Positions 25,588 to 35,125 of a stretch of DNA of 64,000 bases are shown here, in pieces. A program made the translations under genes and the position numbers. A model generated the notes under the pieces. The model searched no databases and was not told the origin of the DNA. It worked only from the letters and a program-made list of their open reading frames with translations. Position 1 is the stretch's first letter. The number at the start of each line of letters is the position of its first letter. The DNA comes from Dehalococcoidia bacterium (lineage in GTDB: Bacteria; Chloroflexota; Dehalococcoidia; Lucifugimonadales; Lucifugimonadaceae): assembly GCA_022824185.1 (NCBI GenBank), contig JAJEAU010000001.1:1-64000 (forward strand), given 5' to 3'.

Positions 25588-26945
25588 TGTGCTTCGCAAA
25601 GCTCCCAAGCCAACGCGATCATGCACTTGGTCCCGCTGATCAGCGATTCAATTCCGACCGACTCATCAGTCCCATGCGCTCGCGACAGCATCGGGTCATC
25701 GTCAGGATGCGCGCCTGTGAAACCATACGTGATAATCCCCAGGTTCCGTGTGAACCGTGAATCTGTAAACCCGTTGCTCACAGCCGGGATCCACTGGATG
25801 TCGTCTCTAGAAACCGCCAACGCCTGCGCTCTCTTGATCGCTTCTGCGAGGTCAGTCTCAAAAGGTGACGAGTTCGGCACGGACATGTAGTCGATTTCGA
25901 ACGACACACCCTCGACATCTCCGATCGTTTTCTCGATCTCGCTCCGCACGTACTCCTCGGTCTGGAACGGCAATGTCCTCACGTCGCACGTCACCGTGAT
26001 CTGTTCTGGCACGCTGTTCGATTTGATCCCGCCGCTCACCATCGTAGGCGTCCAAACCATCCTTGACAACGCCCGCAACATCGAACCCAACCTCGGCGTC
26101 CTTTCCCAGATCTCCTCAATGATGCGATCGATGTTCTCTGGTGTGGGTTTCTCCTCCACGCCAAACACGTTCAGATGCTCGAAGATTGGTAACGAGGTGT
26201 CGATCTCAGGCTCATAGCTCTCGATCCGCTGCAACACACGCCACAACCTCGCCGACGCATTCACCCCCTGCCACGGCACAGAAGCATGAGCACTCTCACC
26301 CTTCAAATTGATCTTGATCTCCAGTCGACCCTTTTCGCCAGTTCCCAACAGATACGACAACGCACCGCCTTGTTCGACAGGCGTCCCGCCACCCTCATTC
26401 ACGGCCAACTCCGACTCCAACGCCTCTGGATGGTTGTCCGCCAACCAGCCAAATCCCCATCTTCCACCATGCTCCTCGTCCGCACCACTCACCAGCCTTA
26501 ACCCATGCTTCAAACCCACACCGTTTCTCTTCAATATCGCCATCGCCATCATCTGAGCCGTCAACAACGCTTTGCAATCAGAAGCGCCTCTGCCGTAAAT
26601 CCTTCCACCCGATACCTCCGCTCCGAACGGCTCCCAAGACCATTTCGACTCATCCTCAACCGGCACCACATCGGTGTGCGACATGAACATCAACCGACAT
26701 TTCGGTTCGCTCCCGGGGTAAACCGCAACGATGTTGCCACGCTCGGGATCTCTGGCCAAGATCTGTGTCTCAGTAATCCCTTCCGCATTGAACCAGTCCT
26801 GAATGAACTCCGCCAACGGAGTCTCATTACCGGTCGGCATCTGACCAGTATTGACCGTAGGAATCCGGATCATCTGCCTCTCAAGCTCTACGATCTCAGC
26901 CGCTGAAGCATCGACCTCGTCAAGGAGTTTCTCTAAGGTGGGCAT
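25584..26945 (-). CDS. M20 family metallopeptidase/deacylase (ArgE/DapE/ACY1-like)
   Basis: A 453-residue zinc hydrolase. Metal ligands lie in FMSHTDVVPV (about residue 89), GRGASDCKALL (about 120) and the catalytic DEEHGGRWG (about 155). The dimerisation or lid domain includes KGESAHASVPWQGVNA with its conserved His. The C-terminal metal His is in GAHPDDDPMLSRAHGTDE. Members cleave acylated amino acids or dipeptides; the exact substrate is not evident. It heads a three-gene run with alkD and the sulfatase. Confidence 0.85.
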   Translation of the reverse strand: MPTLEKLLDEVDASAAEIVELERQMIRIPTVNTGQMPTGNETPLAEFIQDWFNAEGITETQILARDPERGNIVAVYPGSEPKCRLMFMSHTDVVPVEDESKWSWEPFGAEVSGGRIYGRGASDCKALLTAQMMAMAILKRNGVGLKHGLRLVSGADEEHGGRWGFGWLADNHPEALESELAVNEGGGTPVEQGGALSYLLGTGEKGRLEIKINLKGESAHASVPWQGVNASARLWRVLQRIESYEPEIDTSLPIFEHLNVFGVEEKPTPENIDRIIEEIWERTPRLGSMLRALSRMVWTPTMVSGGIKSNSVPEQITVTCDVRTLPFQTEEYVRSEIEKTIGDVEGVSFEIDYMSVPNSSPFETDLAEAIKRAQALAVSRDDIQWIPAVSNGFTDSRFTRNLGIITYGFTGAHPDDDPMLSRAHGTDESVGIESLISGTKCMIALAWELCEAQ

Positions 26946-27125
26946 GGTTTCATTCCGATCGCTTCTTTAACATTCCGTCGTTAACAATTTACGCTGTGAA
27001 GTGGAACCTGCACACACCATCGTTGCCGAAATGCACGACTGACGCCGCCGAGTTTAGTGGCCATTACCCCAATCAACCTGCACGATTACCTTACTCAGAT
27101 TATGGTAGCCGTAAGGAGCATTCCA

Positions 27126-27368
27126 ATGTATGTCAAGGTAACCTCGAAACGCCAAGTCACGTTTCCCAAAAGAGTCCTTGACGCACTCGGCGTTGGCCCA
27201 GGTGATCAGATTGAACTCAGCGAGACGCCGGATGGATTCACGTTGAAACCTAGGCGTTTTCAACCAGAAAAGTTCGGAACACTTGCGGATCTGATTCCAG
27301 AGAATCACCCACCGTTCGACATTCGGAAGTTCAGGGATGGGACCCATGACTCGTCGCTACGGGATTGA
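27126..27368 (+). CDS. AbrB/MazE/VapB-type antitoxin
   Basis: An 80-residue protein whose N-terminal half is a swapped-hairpin AbrB domain (KVTSKRQVTFPKRVLDALG, GDQIELSETPDGFTLKPRR). The C-terminal tail, FGTLADLIPENHPPFDIRKF, is the kind that docks into a PIN toxin. ATG 27126 is the true start. The antitoxin frame is intact and overlaps the start of the following toxin remnant by 23 bases, the normal vapBC layout. Confidence 0.82.
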   Translation: MYVKVTSKRQVTFPKRVLDALGVGPGDQIELSETPDGFTLKPRRFQPEKFGTLADLIPENHPPFDIRKFRDGTHDSSLRD

Positions 27369-27744
27369 CACTTCGATTCTCGTTCGATAGGTCACTGGGC
27401 AACCTAACGACCAATATCAGTACTGCCTCATTGCGTTGCGTCATCTCGCCGACGTTGAAGGAGACGAAATCTACGTGTCTAATCAAGTGATCGGCGAAAC
27501 CTACGTCGCAGTGCAACACCATTACGGAGTACCCAAGTCTCGCGCAAGCGCGTCAATAGTCTCTGCATTGCAGGGCGGATTGATCCTGCCGCTGAATGGC
27601 CCGGATGTCCTCTCGATACTCCAAGAAACAAGCGGAGCAGGATTGTTTGACCGCTTGATCGCTGACGGATACGAAAAGTCGGGGTTAGAGACTTTGACTC
27701 TTGATCGCAGGATGGCTAGCCTGCCGGACACCCGAATTCTCTGA
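27346..27744 (+). pseudogene. VapC-like PIN toxin interrupted by an in-frame TAG
   Basis: Reading from ATG 27346, the frame gives MTRRYGIDTSILVR, then TAG at 27388-27390, then VTGQPNDQYQ and on without a break to 27744. DTSILVR-x-VTG is the standard start of a PIN toxin, carrying the first catalytic Asp (residue 8). The Glu in VIGETYVA and Asp residues in FDRLIADGY lie after the stop. A Leu codon TTG or a Tyr codon needs only one change to become TAG. The antitoxin upstream is intact, so the toxin has probably been inactivated. Translation restarting at 27436 would lack the first catalytic Asp. Confidence 0.85.
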
Positions 27745-27787
27745 AGCTAATCGGAGCCATCGACCACCAACAGACCCATCGCACCCG

Positions 27788-28957
27788 TCAAACCTTCACA
27801 AACAAGTTACTCCTCCCATCCTCCGACCCTCCATCATTCCGCGCGAACATATTCGGAATCCGGCCCGCTGCGCGGTCCGACTTGGTCCTCTCCCATTCCC
27901 TTTCCAGATCTGCGACGTGGCCTCGGAATCTCGGCATCACGTAACGGGCGAACAGTTCCTGTGAATACTTGATTTGACGCATCGGCATCCATTCGTGCGT
28001 CGTCATCATTAATCCGCCGATACCATTCGTCTCTTCCACCAACGCCTCGATCTGCTCGATCGCATCGTCAGGCGTCCCGATTATCCACCTTTTGCTCTCG
28101 ACGATCTCTTCAAACGTCAAATCCTCGGGCGGCTGATCGGGTCGAACCACCCATCCACGCGGAGTGTTGATCGTGTAAAAGTAGTTGTGAACATCGCGGA
28201 TCGCCCCTTGCCGCGCCTGCTCGAACGCTTCTTCTCGTGTGTCGGCAAGGTGCACATAGGTCACCACCCGCCAATCTTCCTTATTCGGCGACGTCCCGTA
28301 CTTGGCTGACGCATCAACCACCTCGTCCCAATGCCGTTCCAACGGCACAGCGTCTGGTGGTCCTCCTCCTGCTATCGAAAAGCACATCATCTCATACTGA
28401 GCGACGAAGTCCAACGAACGTTTACTGCCAACCGAGGGTGTGGCTAGCTTCAACCGCGGTTGCTGATACGAACGCAACTGCAACGCCATCTCCTTGATCG
28501 ACCAATACTCGCCTTCATACGTGATCGGATCAGGCGACTCGAGCAGCTTGACGATGATGTCCGTCGACTCCCGCATCATCGGGTTCAAGTCCTTGGCCGG
28601 GATATTAAACCTCTGCGGGTCAGTAGGCAAACCGCTCGGTCCAACACCCAAAACCGTCCTGCCGCGCGTCAGATGATCCAAAAACGCGAACCGTTCGGCC
28701 ACGTGAAACGGGTGATGGAACGGCAACGAAACCACCCCGGTCCCCAACGTGATTCGGGTAGCCGTGGCAGAAGCTTTCGCCAGCACCAATTCCGGCGTGG
28801 GCATCGTCTCCCAAGCCGCTGAGTGGTGCTCGCCGATGAACATCTCGTCGAAACCGAGTTTCTCGGCATAGTTGATCATGTCGATATCACGTTCGAACGC
28901 CAACGAGGGATTCTCATTGGGCGTGTGCAACGGCATCATGAAGAACGCGAATTTCAT
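27788..28957 (-). CDS. LLM-class flavin-dependent oxidoreductase
   Basis: A 389-residue luciferase-like monooxygenase. The TIM-barrel signatures are KFAFFMMPLH at the N-terminus, EKLGFDEMFIGEHH, TRITLGTGVVSLPFHHPFHVAER and LTRGRTVLGVGPSG. The family uses FMNH2 or F420 to oxidise alkanes, sulfonates or other small organics; which one applies here is not clear. The C-terminus is about 40 residues longer than usual and basic. It is divergent from the propeller lipoprotein gene, with 158 bases between. Confidence 0.85.
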   Translation of the reverse strand: MKFAFFMMPLHTPNENPSLAFERDIDMINYAEKLGFDEMFIGEHHSAAWETMPTPELVLAKASATATRITLGTGVVSLPFHHPFHVAERFAFLDHLTRGRTVLGVGPSGLPTDPQRFNIPAKDLNPMMRESTDIIVKLLESPDPITYEGEYWSIKEMALQLRSYQQPRLKLATPSVGSKRSLDFVAQYEMMCFSIAGGGPPDAVPLERHWDEVVDASAKYGTSPNKEDWRVVTYVHLADTREEAFEQARQGAIRDVHNYFYTINTPRGWVVRPDQPPEDLTFEEIVESKRWIIGTPDDAIEQIEALVEETNGIGGLMMTTHEWMPMRQIKYSQELFARYVMPRFRGHVADLEREWERTKSDRAAGRIPNMFARNDGGSEDGRSNLFVKV

Positions 28958-29115
28958 CGTTTCAACTCCGATCGGTTTTATCGCCTTCGCTAAGCGATTT
29001 TAGTTGCATCAGTCGGCATTGAATTACAACGGGTGATTTTTCCAAAATCGCGGGTAGTTCTCGTCCAACGATTCTCGGGCGGCGGTACCTTCGCGTTCGC
29101 CCTGGCGGAGACCTC

Positions 29116-30132
29116 TTGAAAATGCGCACCAAATACGCACCTGCACTCCTCCTCCCTCTGGCGTTGATCCTCTTCGCAATTGCGGCTTGTGGCAACGATC
29201 AGGTGCCCCACGACGTCGCGTACGTCATAGACAACGAAAATCAAAACCTTTACCTGTTCGACAGAGCTGGTGAAGAATCGAAGATTATCAACGACTCCGT
29301 TACCGACCCAGCATGGTCGCCCAATCAGACGATGGTTGCATATCTATCAGATGCCGTTGACGGAAAAGGTCAGCTGAAAGTCTGGCACCGCGAAACCGAA
29401 GATGCTGCCAAGGTCCCAGATGCGCCCACAAACGTCGAAGAGTTCTTCTGGTCGCCCGATTCTCGGTTGATCGCCTATATGGCCGATTCGGCAGACGGCA
29501 TTCGGTCCGAAATCCATGTCTACGATTTCGAAGCCGATGAGACTTCCACTCTGGTCTCTGAAACTGCCGGTAACGTGGAGCTGGGCAACTTCTCAGGTGA
29601 CAACCAATGGATCGTCATTTGCCTAAACGTCGATGAATCCCCGGGCATCTACAAGCGTTCCGTCCAGGGCGTCGACGAGGTGCAACTGACTGACTACGAC
29701 GACAGCCGGCCTCGTTTCTCCGCCGACGGCAAACGTGTGGCTTTCGCCCGGAAGAATTCCGACGGATCAACCGACATCTACACCCTCGAAGTCGAAACCG
29801 GAAACGGTCCCAGTGCAGCCAAGGCGCTAACCGACGAAGATGGTGATGAGATCGATTTCGAGTGGGCACCTAACGGACGGAACATCATCTACGTGTCCGA
29901 ACGCGAAGGCAATCCCGAAATCTACGCCGTCGACACCGCCGACAAAACGACACGTCGTCTGACGCAAAACCGGGTTGACGATGCGGATCCGAAATGGTCC
30001 TTGAGCGGCGAACAGGTGCTTTTCCGCTCAGACAACGACGGCAAGTACCACCTCTTCGCGATGGACTTCGGTTCAGGCACTCAAGAACGCATCCACGAAG
30101 CACACGGAAGCATCCTCACCGCTGACTGGTAA
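29116..30132 (+). CDS. TolB-like beta-propeller lipoprotein
   Basis: A 338-residue exported lipoprotein. The signal ends in the lipobox IAAC (Cys25). The rest is built of PD40/WD40-like repeats of TolB type, recognisable as DPAWSPNQTMVAYLSD, EEFFWSPDSRLIAYMAD, RPRFSADGKRVAFARK, DFEWAPNGRNIIYVSE and DPKWSLSGEQVLFRSD, about one every 45 residues. Such propellers bind partner proteins or ligands at the outer face; the role here is unknown. Start TTG 29116 or ATG 29122. Its 3' end is 13 bases from a convergent gene. Confidence 0.85.
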   Translation: MKMRTKYAPALLLPLALILFAIAACGNDQVPHDVAYVIDNENQNLYLFDRAGEESKIINDSVTDPAWSPNQTMVAYLSDAVDGKGQLKVWHRETEDAAKVPDAPTNVEEFFWSPDSRLIAYMADSADGIRSEIHVYDFEADETSTLVSETAGNVELGNFSGDNQWIVICLNVDESPGIYKRSVQGVDEVQLTDYDDSRPRFSADGKRVAFARKNSDGSTDIYTLEVETGNGPSAAKALTDEDGDEIDFEWAPNGRNIIYVSEREGNPEIYAVDTADKTTRRLTQNRVDDADPKWSLSGEQVLFRSDNDGKYHLFAMDFGSGTQERIHEAHGSILTADW

Positions 30133-30145
30133 ACGCGGCCGCCGG

Positions 30146-31180
30146 TTACTTCCGAGCCCCGAACATTCGAGAAACCCAGGAATCTCGCCGCGAACTGCCT
30201 CGACTTCTGCCGTTGGAATTGGCGCCGCCAGTTTGCTGCTTCGATCCAGCGCTAGCTGCTACCGGCCTTTTCGTTGTTCTCTGATCCGGCGGCGCAACTC
30301 GAGGTTTGGTCGCTAATCCCCGCCGCGAAGTACGTTCAGACGACGTCTCATTACCCTCAAGCACGGAAGTTAAGCTCCGTCGCGTCTCCGTCCGACGCAC
30401 CCTTTTCACGGGCGAACCTTTTACGGGCGAACCTTCATCCTTACCTCGCGAGCCGTTCCTCGATGCCGCAGTTTGGTAAGCATTTCTGCGATCCGCATAC
30501 CGCGCTGTGAACGGTCGACGTGAGTGCGTCCCATTTTTCCCGACACCTTTGTCCTCGCCATTCGGAGACGCCGCCTCATCAGTCACCGACTGACGTCGCG
30601 CGGCGGCTCTCATATTGTTGCTCTTCTGGCTTGACGACATCCAAAGGCCGTCGAAATATCCGCGGTCGAACTTGACCAACACATCCGACAATCGAGCCGC
30701 TTCCGAAGAGAGATTCGAATCGAACGCCGCAACCTCCACCTGCTTGCCAGTGTCTTTGACTACCTGCAACGCCGGATAAAAGTCCGCATCGCCACTCACC
30801 AAGATCGCAGTATCGTAGTGGTCCTCGTACGCATGGGAGATTAGATCCGCAGCGATCATCACGTCCACGCCCTTCTCCACCATCGTGTTGCCCCGAGGTT
30901 TCCAGATCCCCAGCTTCACCTCCAAATAGTCGGTCTCGTAAAGGGCGTTCAAGAACCGATCTTGAGACTCCGCCAAACTCGGATTGTCCGCCGACTCCTG
31001 CCTAATGTTGTAGTAATAGGTTCGAATCAGCTCGCGATCACCGCAGAGCTTTTCCGAAAATTTCTTGTAATCTAGGTCTCGCTTGTCGGTATTCTGTTTC
31101 AGAACGTGGTAAAGGTTGCTACCGTCGATGAATATCATCACCCGACGGCCTGCGCCGTTACCGTATCCGTTGTTCCTCAT
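30146..31180 (-). CDS. NYN-domain (LabA-like) putative RNase with basic tail
   Basis: A 344-residue protein. Residues about 12-175 form an NYN/PIN-like nuclease domain with acidic residues in RRVMIFIDGSNLYHVL, EKGVDVMIAADLISHA and TAILVSGDADFYPAL, the LabA/DUF88 pattern. The remaining 165 residues are low-complexity, rich in Arg, Ser, Lys, Gly and Thr with no predicted fold, and could bind RNA. The acidic site suggests metal-dependent RNA cleavage, but substrates of the family are mostly unknown. It is convergent with the propeller gene and not in an obvious operon. Confidence 0.82.
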   Translation of the reverse strand: MRNNGYGNGAGRRVMIFIDGSNLYHVLKQNTDKRDLDYKKFSEKLCGDRELIRTYYYNIRQESADNPSLAESQDRFLNALYETDYLEVKLGIWKPRGNTMVEKGVDVMIAADLISHAYEDHYDTAILVSGDADFYPALQVVKDTGKQVEVAAFDSNLSSEAARLSDVLVKFDRGYFDGLWMSSSQKSNNMRAAARRQSVTDEAASPNGEDKGVGKNGTHSRRPFTARYADRRNAYQTAASRNGSRGKDEGSPVKGSPVKRVRRTETRRSLTSVLEGNETSSERTSRRGLATKPRVAPPDQRTTKRPVAASAGSKQQTGGANSNGRSRGSSRRDSWVSRMFGARK

Positions 31181-31551
31181 GCCTGCATTTCCTTCTCATC
31201 TCAACCGCCCTCTCCTGCTTTAGATGCAATGTCTCAGGTAGTATGGTCGCCGTCTCAACTAGACAGCTGCACATCATCCGAACGACTTCTCCGTAGGCGA
31301 CTCTAGGAGTTGATGCGATTGATTAAATCGTGGGTTTAGGTATATTGCCCGTCTGATCGGGCTGTTACACTCGCCTACTCTCACAATCCCAAAGTCTACC
31401 ACACACGCGTTCACTCTTTCCTAGGCAGTTCCTGACGCGTACCGCTATTTCGAGTCAACTACTCCGAAACTAAACCGCTAAACACGGATTTCAAGTTAAA
31501 CTACTCCCAAAAGCATCTTGCGATACAAAACCGCAATCGGAGATCCCAAAT
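31181..31551. other. gene-free intergenic stretch, divergent promoters presumed
   Basis: 371 bases separate the divergent NYN gene and the second propeller gene. I see no open frame with coding character, no tRNA shape and no strong hairpin. The composition is more AT-rich than the flanking genes, as expected for two promoters. Confidence 0.4.
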
Positions 31552-32274
31552 ATGACAATGACAGCGACCAAATCTGCGGTCGGAACCACCATCCCCACTC
31601 CCTGCGAAATGCCCAACGGCTTGCAGTGGCACAACGACGAACTCTTCGTCATGGACCAACTCACCGACAACGTCTATGTCATCGACGAAGCCGGCAACGT
31701 CCTGCGAACCCTCTACACCACAACCGAGAACGGCTCAGGAATCACCGTCGGGGACGGTCATATCTGGACAGGATCCAACGGCTCCACAGGTTCAAGACCA
31801 TACCGCAGCACCGACACGCATCTTGGATACGTGATCAAATGCGATATTGACACCGGCGAAACCGTAGACCGTTGGCGAACTCCCGACGGCGGGGGCATCC
31901 ACGGCATCGAGTGGGACCACGACGCCAATCTCCTCTGGGTAACTGCCTTTAGTCCAAAGGCGATCATCCTCGTCGACCCCTCCGACGACTTCAAAGTCGT
32001 CCACAAATTCGAGGTCGAACTCGAGCGTCTCCACGGCCTAGCCCTCGAAGGCGACGACGCGATCTGGTGCGCTCACACCACCGACAACGTTGTCGTCCTG
32101 TACGATAAGGAATCCGGAAAAGAACTCGACCGCGTCACCATGGGCCCCGAGGACCCATTCGTCCACGGACTATCCAAGAAAGACGGCGTCCTCTGGTTCG
32201 GCGACGCAAACTTTGCCGGAAGCCACGGCACCGCCGTCAGAGGCGAACCAGCAATCGGAACCATCGTACGCTGA
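31552..32274 (+). CDS. cytoplasmic beta-propeller protein (NHL/SGL-like)
   Basis: A 240-residue protein with propeller-like repeats: GLQWHNDELFVMDQLTDNVY, GSGITVGDGHIWTGSNG, GIEWDHDANLLWVTAF, GLALEGDDAIWCAHTTDN, GLSKKDGVLWFGDANFAG. There is no signal peptide. Related proteins include SMP-30/gluconolactonase-type and Vgb-type propellers, but no catalytic site can be named. ATG 31552 has a second ATG two codons later. A repeat-derived spacer separates it from the amidohydrolase downstream. Confidence 0.65.
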   Translation: MTMTATKSAVGTTIPTPCEMPNGLQWHNDELFVMDQLTDNVYVIDEAGNVLRTLYTTTENGSGITVGDGHIWTGSNGSTGSRPYRSTDTHLGYVIKCDIDTGETVDRWRTPDGGGIHGIEWDHDANLLWVTAFSPKAIILVDPSDDFKVVHKFEVELERLHGLALEGDDAIWCAHTTDNVVVLYDKESGKELDRVTMGPEDPFVHGLSKKDGVLWFGDANFAGSHGTAVRGEPAIGTIVR

Positions 32275-32339
32275 ACTGACCTCCCAAAACGATCACCCTA
32301 GCGGACCGACAGCCCCCTCACTCAAAGGGACACGACGGT

Positions 32340-32390
32340 AGCTGGCCGTTTCCTTCTTCCGCTCAGCGGGAGAAGGTTAGGGTGACGGCA
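32340..32390. repeat. degenerate GC-rich palindromic repeat
   Basis: The segment contains CCGCTCAGCGG beside GGGAGAAGGTTAGGGTGA. This is the form of dispersed palindromic repeats related to those around the DUF559 gene at 39.3-40.2 kb. Only one copy occurs here. Confidence 0.4.
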
Positions 32391-32426
32391 ACTAACCACG
32401 CCTGACAATTAAACCTCTGACAAAAC

Positions 32427-33260
32427 ATGCCCGTAGTCGACAGCCATCATCACTTCTGGGACCTAGACCTGCGCCCTTACGACTGGATGCCCGAAGGCAG
32501 CCCGTTGAGGGTCAATTACGGTCCTGAACACCTCCGCCCTCTCCTAGCCGAAGCAGGCGTAGACAAAACGGTCATCGTCCAAGCTCACGCCTCCGTCGAA
32601 GAGACTAAGTGGTGCCTCGAGATCGCCGAAAACAACGATTTCGTGGCGGGGGTCGTCGGCTGGGTTGACCTCAGCGATCCCAACGTCGGCGAAATCCTCG
32701 ACGAACTCCAGCAAAACCCATACTTCAAAGGTGTCCGACATCTATGGGAGATGGACGAAGACCACGGGTGGCTCGCGGGCGACGCCCCCATCCAAGGTCT
32801 TAAAGAAGTCGAACGCCGAGGCCTCTGCTACGACTTCTTGGTCCGACCTTGGAACCTCCCGTTCGTCCCGCGCATCATGGAGCACGTGCCTAACCTCCGC
32901 GCAGTAATTGATCACATCGCCAAGCCCAACATCAAAGAGGGCGAAGTCGAACCTTGGCTCACCCGGCTACGCGAAGTCGCATCCATCGACGGCATGAGGT
33001 GCAAAATCTCCGGCATGACCACAGAAGCCGACATGGAGAACTGGACGGTCGACGATCTGAACCCATACGTCCACCACGTCATCGGCATGTTCGGCGTCGA
33101 CCGCCTAATGTTCGGCTCCGACTGGCCCGTCTCAACACAAGGCACGACCTACCCCAACTGGGCCGCAACCGTCCGAGAAATGACTAGTAATCTCCCGCAA
33201 GAACAATCCGACTACATATTCGGCAACACCGCAATCGATTTTTACCGCCTCGACGTATGA
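32427..33260 (+). CDS. amidohydrolase 2 family hydrolase (lactonase-like)
   Basis: A 277-residue TIM-barrel metal hydrolase. The HxH metal site and Trp signature are in VVDSHHHFWDLDLRPYDW, and further metal or acid residues lie in VIVQAHAS, AVIDHIAKPN, CKISGMTTEA and LMFGSDWPVS. The closest characterised relatives hydrolyse sugar lactones such as L-fucono- and L-rhamnono-lactone or pyrone dicarboxylate. It may act in a catabolic route with the propeller gene upstream, since gluconolactonase-like propellers have similar substrates (inference). Confidence 0.82.
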   Translation: MPVVDSHHHFWDLDLRPYDWMPEGSPLRVNYGPEHLRPLLAEAGVDKTVIVQAHASVEETKWCLEIAENNDFVAGVVGWVDLSDPNVGEILDELQQNPYFKGVRHLWEMDEDHGWLAGDAPIQGLKEVERRGLCYDFLVRPWNLPFVPRIMEHVPNLRAVIDHIAKPNIKEGEVEPWLTRLREVASIDGMRCKISGMTTEADMENWTVDDLNPYVHHVIGMFGVDRLMFGSDWPVSTQGTTYPNWAATVREMTSNLPQEQSDYIFGNTAIDFYRLDV

Positions 33261-33291
33261 GAATCCAGATGTCCTTTATTTCAGACTTTTC

Positions 33292-34200
33292 ATGACCGCT
33301 TTTGCCCAACCTTCGCCTCTCCTCGAAGCCCGCGACCTCACAAAGCTCTACGGCAACGTCCAAGCCCTTGACTCGGCCTCCTTCACTGTCGGCGAAGGCA
33401 TAACAGGCCTCCTCGGACCAAACGGAGCCGGAAAAAGCACTGCCATCCGTATCTTCCTCGGCCTGACCGACGCAACATCCGGATCCGCCCTCGTTATGGG
33501 CGCCGACGCCCGCAACCCCGAAGCACGCGTCCGCCTCGGCTACATGCCCGAACACGACTGCCTCCCTCCGAACCAGTCAGCCGCAAACTTCCTCACCCAC
33601 ATGGCAGAAGTCAGCGGCATCCCGCCATCCCGATCACGAGCCCTTGCCGCCGACACCCTCCGACACGTCGGCCTCTTCGAAGAACGCTACCGCCCGATCG
33701 GAGGCTACTCCACAGGGATGAAACAGCGAGTCAAACTCGCCCAAGCACTTGTCCACGACCCGGTCCTTATCCTCCTCGACGAACCGACTGCCGGCCTAGA
33801 TCCAACGGGCCGCACCGATATGCTCAACCTGATCCGCCGGATCGCCCGAGAATTCGGCATCAGCGTCGTCTTATCAACCCACCTCATGCAGGACGTCGAG
33901 CGAACCTGCGACAACATCGTCCTCCTCGACCTTGGGCGCGTCAAAGAATCTGCCGACGTCAAAACCCTAACCCAAGAGACCGAGTTCATTTTCGTCGAAG
34001 TCGCCAACAACCGCGACCAGTTCATGGCCGAACTTGCTACGCGCAACATCCAACACGATCTTGAATCAAGCGCAATCTCCATCCCTGATGTCGACGGCCC
34101 GAAATTCGACGCCATCCGCGACTCCCTAGTCGCCTCCGAGGCCCGACTCGTTCGAATGGGCCCCCGTCAACGCGCACTGATCGACCTCTTTCGCACCTAA
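33292..34200 (+). CDS. ABC exporter ATPase (first pair)
   Basis: A 302-residue ATPase of the ABC-2 exporter class (CcmA/NatA type). It has Walker A GPNGAGKST (near residue 43), signature YSTGMKQRV, Walker B LILLDEPTAGLDP and the switch His in LSTHLMQDVE. A C-terminal domain of about 70 residues follows, typical for this class. It is the first of four tightly packed genes (ATPase, permease, ATPase, permease). Substrate unknown. Confidence 0.9.
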   Translation: MTAFAQPSPLLEARDLTKLYGNVQALDSASFTVGEGITGLLGPNGAGKSTAIRIFLGLTDATSGSALVMGADARNPEARVRLGYMPEHDCLPPNQSAANFLTHMAEVSGIPPSRSRALAADTLRHVGLFEERYRPIGGYSTGMKQRVKLAQALVHDPVLILLDEPTAGLDPTGRTDMLNLIRRIAREFGISVVLSTHLMQDVERTCDNIVLLDLGRVKESADVKTLTQETEFIFVEVANNRDQFMAELATRNIQHDLESSAISIPDVDGPKFDAIRDSLVASEARLVRMGPRQRALIDLFRT

Positions 34201-34209
34201 CCCGAACCC

Positions 34210-35121
34210 ATGACGACCGATCAACAACGCACCGGCACCGTATTTGACATCGGTTACCAGTCATACGAAGGCACCCGCGAAGGACGCGGGCTAGCTTGGA
34301 AAACCCTGGTCATCGACGGAGTCAAAAACGGCATGGGCATCGGAAGAGGCGGATGGGCCAAGTTCCTCCCTTGGTTAGTCCTCTCCCCAACGATCCTCAC
34401 CGGGCTGGTCTTCGCCGCGATCGCCGCGTTTTTCGAACAACTCGGCTTCGATGTCGAAGACACCGAAGGCGGGTTACCACTCGATCTGCCGGGCCATCTC
34501 GAACTGACAGCCGTAATCTCGTTCATGATCCTCATCTTCGCCGCATTCATCGGGCCAGAACTCGTATGTCCTGACCGCCGAAACCGCGTTATCCACCTCT
34601 ACCTCGTTCGACCAATCACCTTGTTTGACTACCTCGGTGCACGTTGGTGTGCGCTGTTCCTCCTCCTCTTCGCCGCTTCCACGCTCCCACACATTACCTA
34701 CTGGGTTGGACTGTTATTTGGCGTCGGTGATGCATTGGGCCATGCCCAAGATAACTGGCTCGACATCCCTAGGTTCATCGGATACAGTCTGGTATTTGCC
34801 ACTTTCACAACGGCAGTTTCGATCGCCATAAGCTCCATTACCGACCGACGAATGATCGCAACTCTGATCATCATTGGCATCATGATGATCGCCTCTATCG
34901 CACCGGGGATAATCTCAATCTTCAACCCGTCAGACTCCGTCATGGAACTGCTAAACCTGATCGGCCTGATCGATCTCTCTTCCACCATCGTCCCTTCGAT
35001 CTTCTTCGACACGTACTCGGAAAACTACGACCTCAACATCGCCATACCAATCGCATGGATGGTCTTCCTCACCGTTGGTTCTATCGCCGCAACTTGGCGT
35101 TTCTACCAGGGACAAAGATAA
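34210..35121 (+). CDS. ABC-2 exporter permease (first pair)
   Basis: A 303-residue membrane protein with about six hydrophobic segments and an N-terminal cytoplasmic stretch (TVFDIGYQSYEGTREGRG) common in ABC-2 permeases. The cytoplasmic loop PDRRNRVIHLYLVRPIT follows segment 2. It begins 9 bases after the first ATPase and ends 4 bases before the second. It has no relation to the importers elsewhere in the window. Confidence 0.85.
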   Translation: MTTDQQRTGTVFDIGYQSYEGTREGRGLAWKTLVIDGVKNGMGIGRGGWAKFLPWLVLSPTILTGLVFAAIAAFFEQLGFDVEDTEGGLPLDLPGHLELTAVISFMILIFAAFIGPELVCPDRRNRVIHLYLVRPITLFDYLGARWCALFLLLFAASTLPHITYWVGLLFGVGDALGHAQDNWLDIPRFIGYSLVFATFTTAVSIAISSITDRRMIATLIIIGIMMIASIAPGIISIFNPSDSVMELLNLIGLIDLSSTIVPSIFFDTYSENYDLNIAIPIAWMVFLTVGSIAATWRFYQGQR

Positions 35122-35125
35122 CCGT

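Noticed and set aside
31181-31551. Possible small RNA or tRNA in the intergenic region
   Set aside because: No cloverleaf-like pairing, conserved tRNA box or terminator hairpin could be found by eye.
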